A stretch of DNA of 6,736 nucleotides, taken from assembly GCA_964616545.1 (NCBI GenBank), contig CAZTUA010000003.1:1-6736 (forward strand), written 5' to 3'. The notes beneath the pieces are model-generated. The model searched no databases. It worked only from the letters and a program-made list of their open reading frames with translations, and had not been told where the DNA came from. The stretch comes from JAQVEM01 sp964616545 (GTDB lineage Bacteria; Actinomycetota; Humimicrobiia; Humimicrobiales; Humimicrobiaceae). Position numbers and translations under genes: made by a program. Shown here piece after piece: positions 6,499 through 6,736 of the stretch; within the stretch, counting starts at the first letter, position 1, and every line of letters starts with the position of its first letter.

Positions 6499-6736
6499 AT
6501 GGGTAAGAGAATAATTAAAGGTATAGGCGCTTTTTCTACAGGATTTTATGAAAAAATTAAAACTATGAAGCCAGGAATAAAGATGAGCAGAAAAAATATA
6601 ATAATGATAGCAGCAGTTCTGGCGGCGGTGCTGATAGCTGCAATCGCTGCAGGTTACTATTATTATTTCAAGATTTACAGCATGCCAAATTTTGAGGATG
6701 AACTGTATAATAAAGTAACCGCCCCGTCAATTGAAA
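6499..6736 (+). CDS. N-terminus of an unidentified membrane-anchored or secreted protein (3' end outside window)
   Basis: An ATG at 6499 opens 79 codons that run to the window edge. A basic cytoplasmic stretch (MGKRIIKGIGAFS..., residues 1-33) is followed by one hydrophobic span, NIIMIAAVLAAVLIAAIAAG (about 34-53), then YYYYFKIYSMPNFEDELYNK, which would lie outside the membrane. That is a type II single-pass anchor or a signal peptide. An alternative start is the ATG at 6583 (Met29), which has AGGA (6573-6576) 6 nt upstream, a better site than the AGG (6486-6488) before 6499. It would give MSRKNIIMIAA..., a more ordinary signal-anchor. Codons 1-28 are purine-rich in first position, so the longer form is kept here. 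Family unknown: bitopic envelope proteins such as cell-wall synthases and lytic transglycosylases start this way, but nothing diagnostic is in view. Confidence 0.68.
   Translation, partial: MGKRIIKGIGAFSTGFYEKIKTMKPGIKMSRKNIIMIAAVLAAVLIAAIAAGYYYYFKIYSMPNFEDELYNKVTAPSIE

Noticed and set aside
6583..6736. Class A penicillin-binding protein or MltG-type transglycosylase for the right-edge gene
   Set aside because: A basic start, one membrane span and tyrosine-rich juxtamembrane region fit many envelope proteins; no catalytic motif is inside the window.

Overview
The window is AT-rich bacterial-type DNA with purine-rich Shine-Dalgarno sites, short intergenic gaps and one TTG start. No rRNA, tRNA, CRISPR array or insertion sequence is visible, so the organism cannot be named from this sequence. 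An uncultured or anaerobic bacterium would fit the gene content (a cobalamin-binding-type radical SAM enzyme and a DUF2723-type membrane glycosyltransferase), but that is inference.

Layout, left to right: (1) 2-85 (+), a possible 27-codon C-terminal fragment of a gene that begins outside the window. (2) 86-229, a convergent gap with a long imperfect hairpin. (3) 230-2158 (-), a 642-aa polytopic membrane protein resembling the DUF2723/TMEM260 GT-C glycosyltransferases, with a C-terminal extracytoplasmic part. (4) 2159-2383, a divergent control region with a candidate promoter and a perfect 8-bp dyad just ahead of the next operon. (5) 2384-3310 and 3325-4755 (+), a two-gene operon with a 14-nt gap: a zinc-ribbon class I SAM methyltransferase, then an FAD-dependent oxidoreductase of the HemY/UDP-galactopyranose-mutase-like group. 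(6) 4786-6360 (-), a 524-aa B12-binding-type radical SAM protein converging on the operon. (7) 6361-6498, a very AT-rich divergent gap. (8) 6499-6736 (+), the N-terminus of a single-pass membrane or secreted protein that runs off the window.

The set suggests a tailoring locus for a lipid-linked or surface glycan or a lipid: a polyprenol-dependent GT-C enzyme on the outer face of the membrane, with methyl-transfer, flavin redox and radical chemistry inside the cell. Only the methyltransferase/oxidoreductase pair is clearly co-transcribed, and gene orientation otherwise alternates (-, ++, -, +), so a single pathway is a hypothesis. I see no defence system, phage or mobile element. The most interesting items are the divergent GT-C motif, the uncharacterised methyltransferase/flavoenzyme pair with its operator-like dyad, and the radical SAM protein with a basic, membrane-seeking tail.
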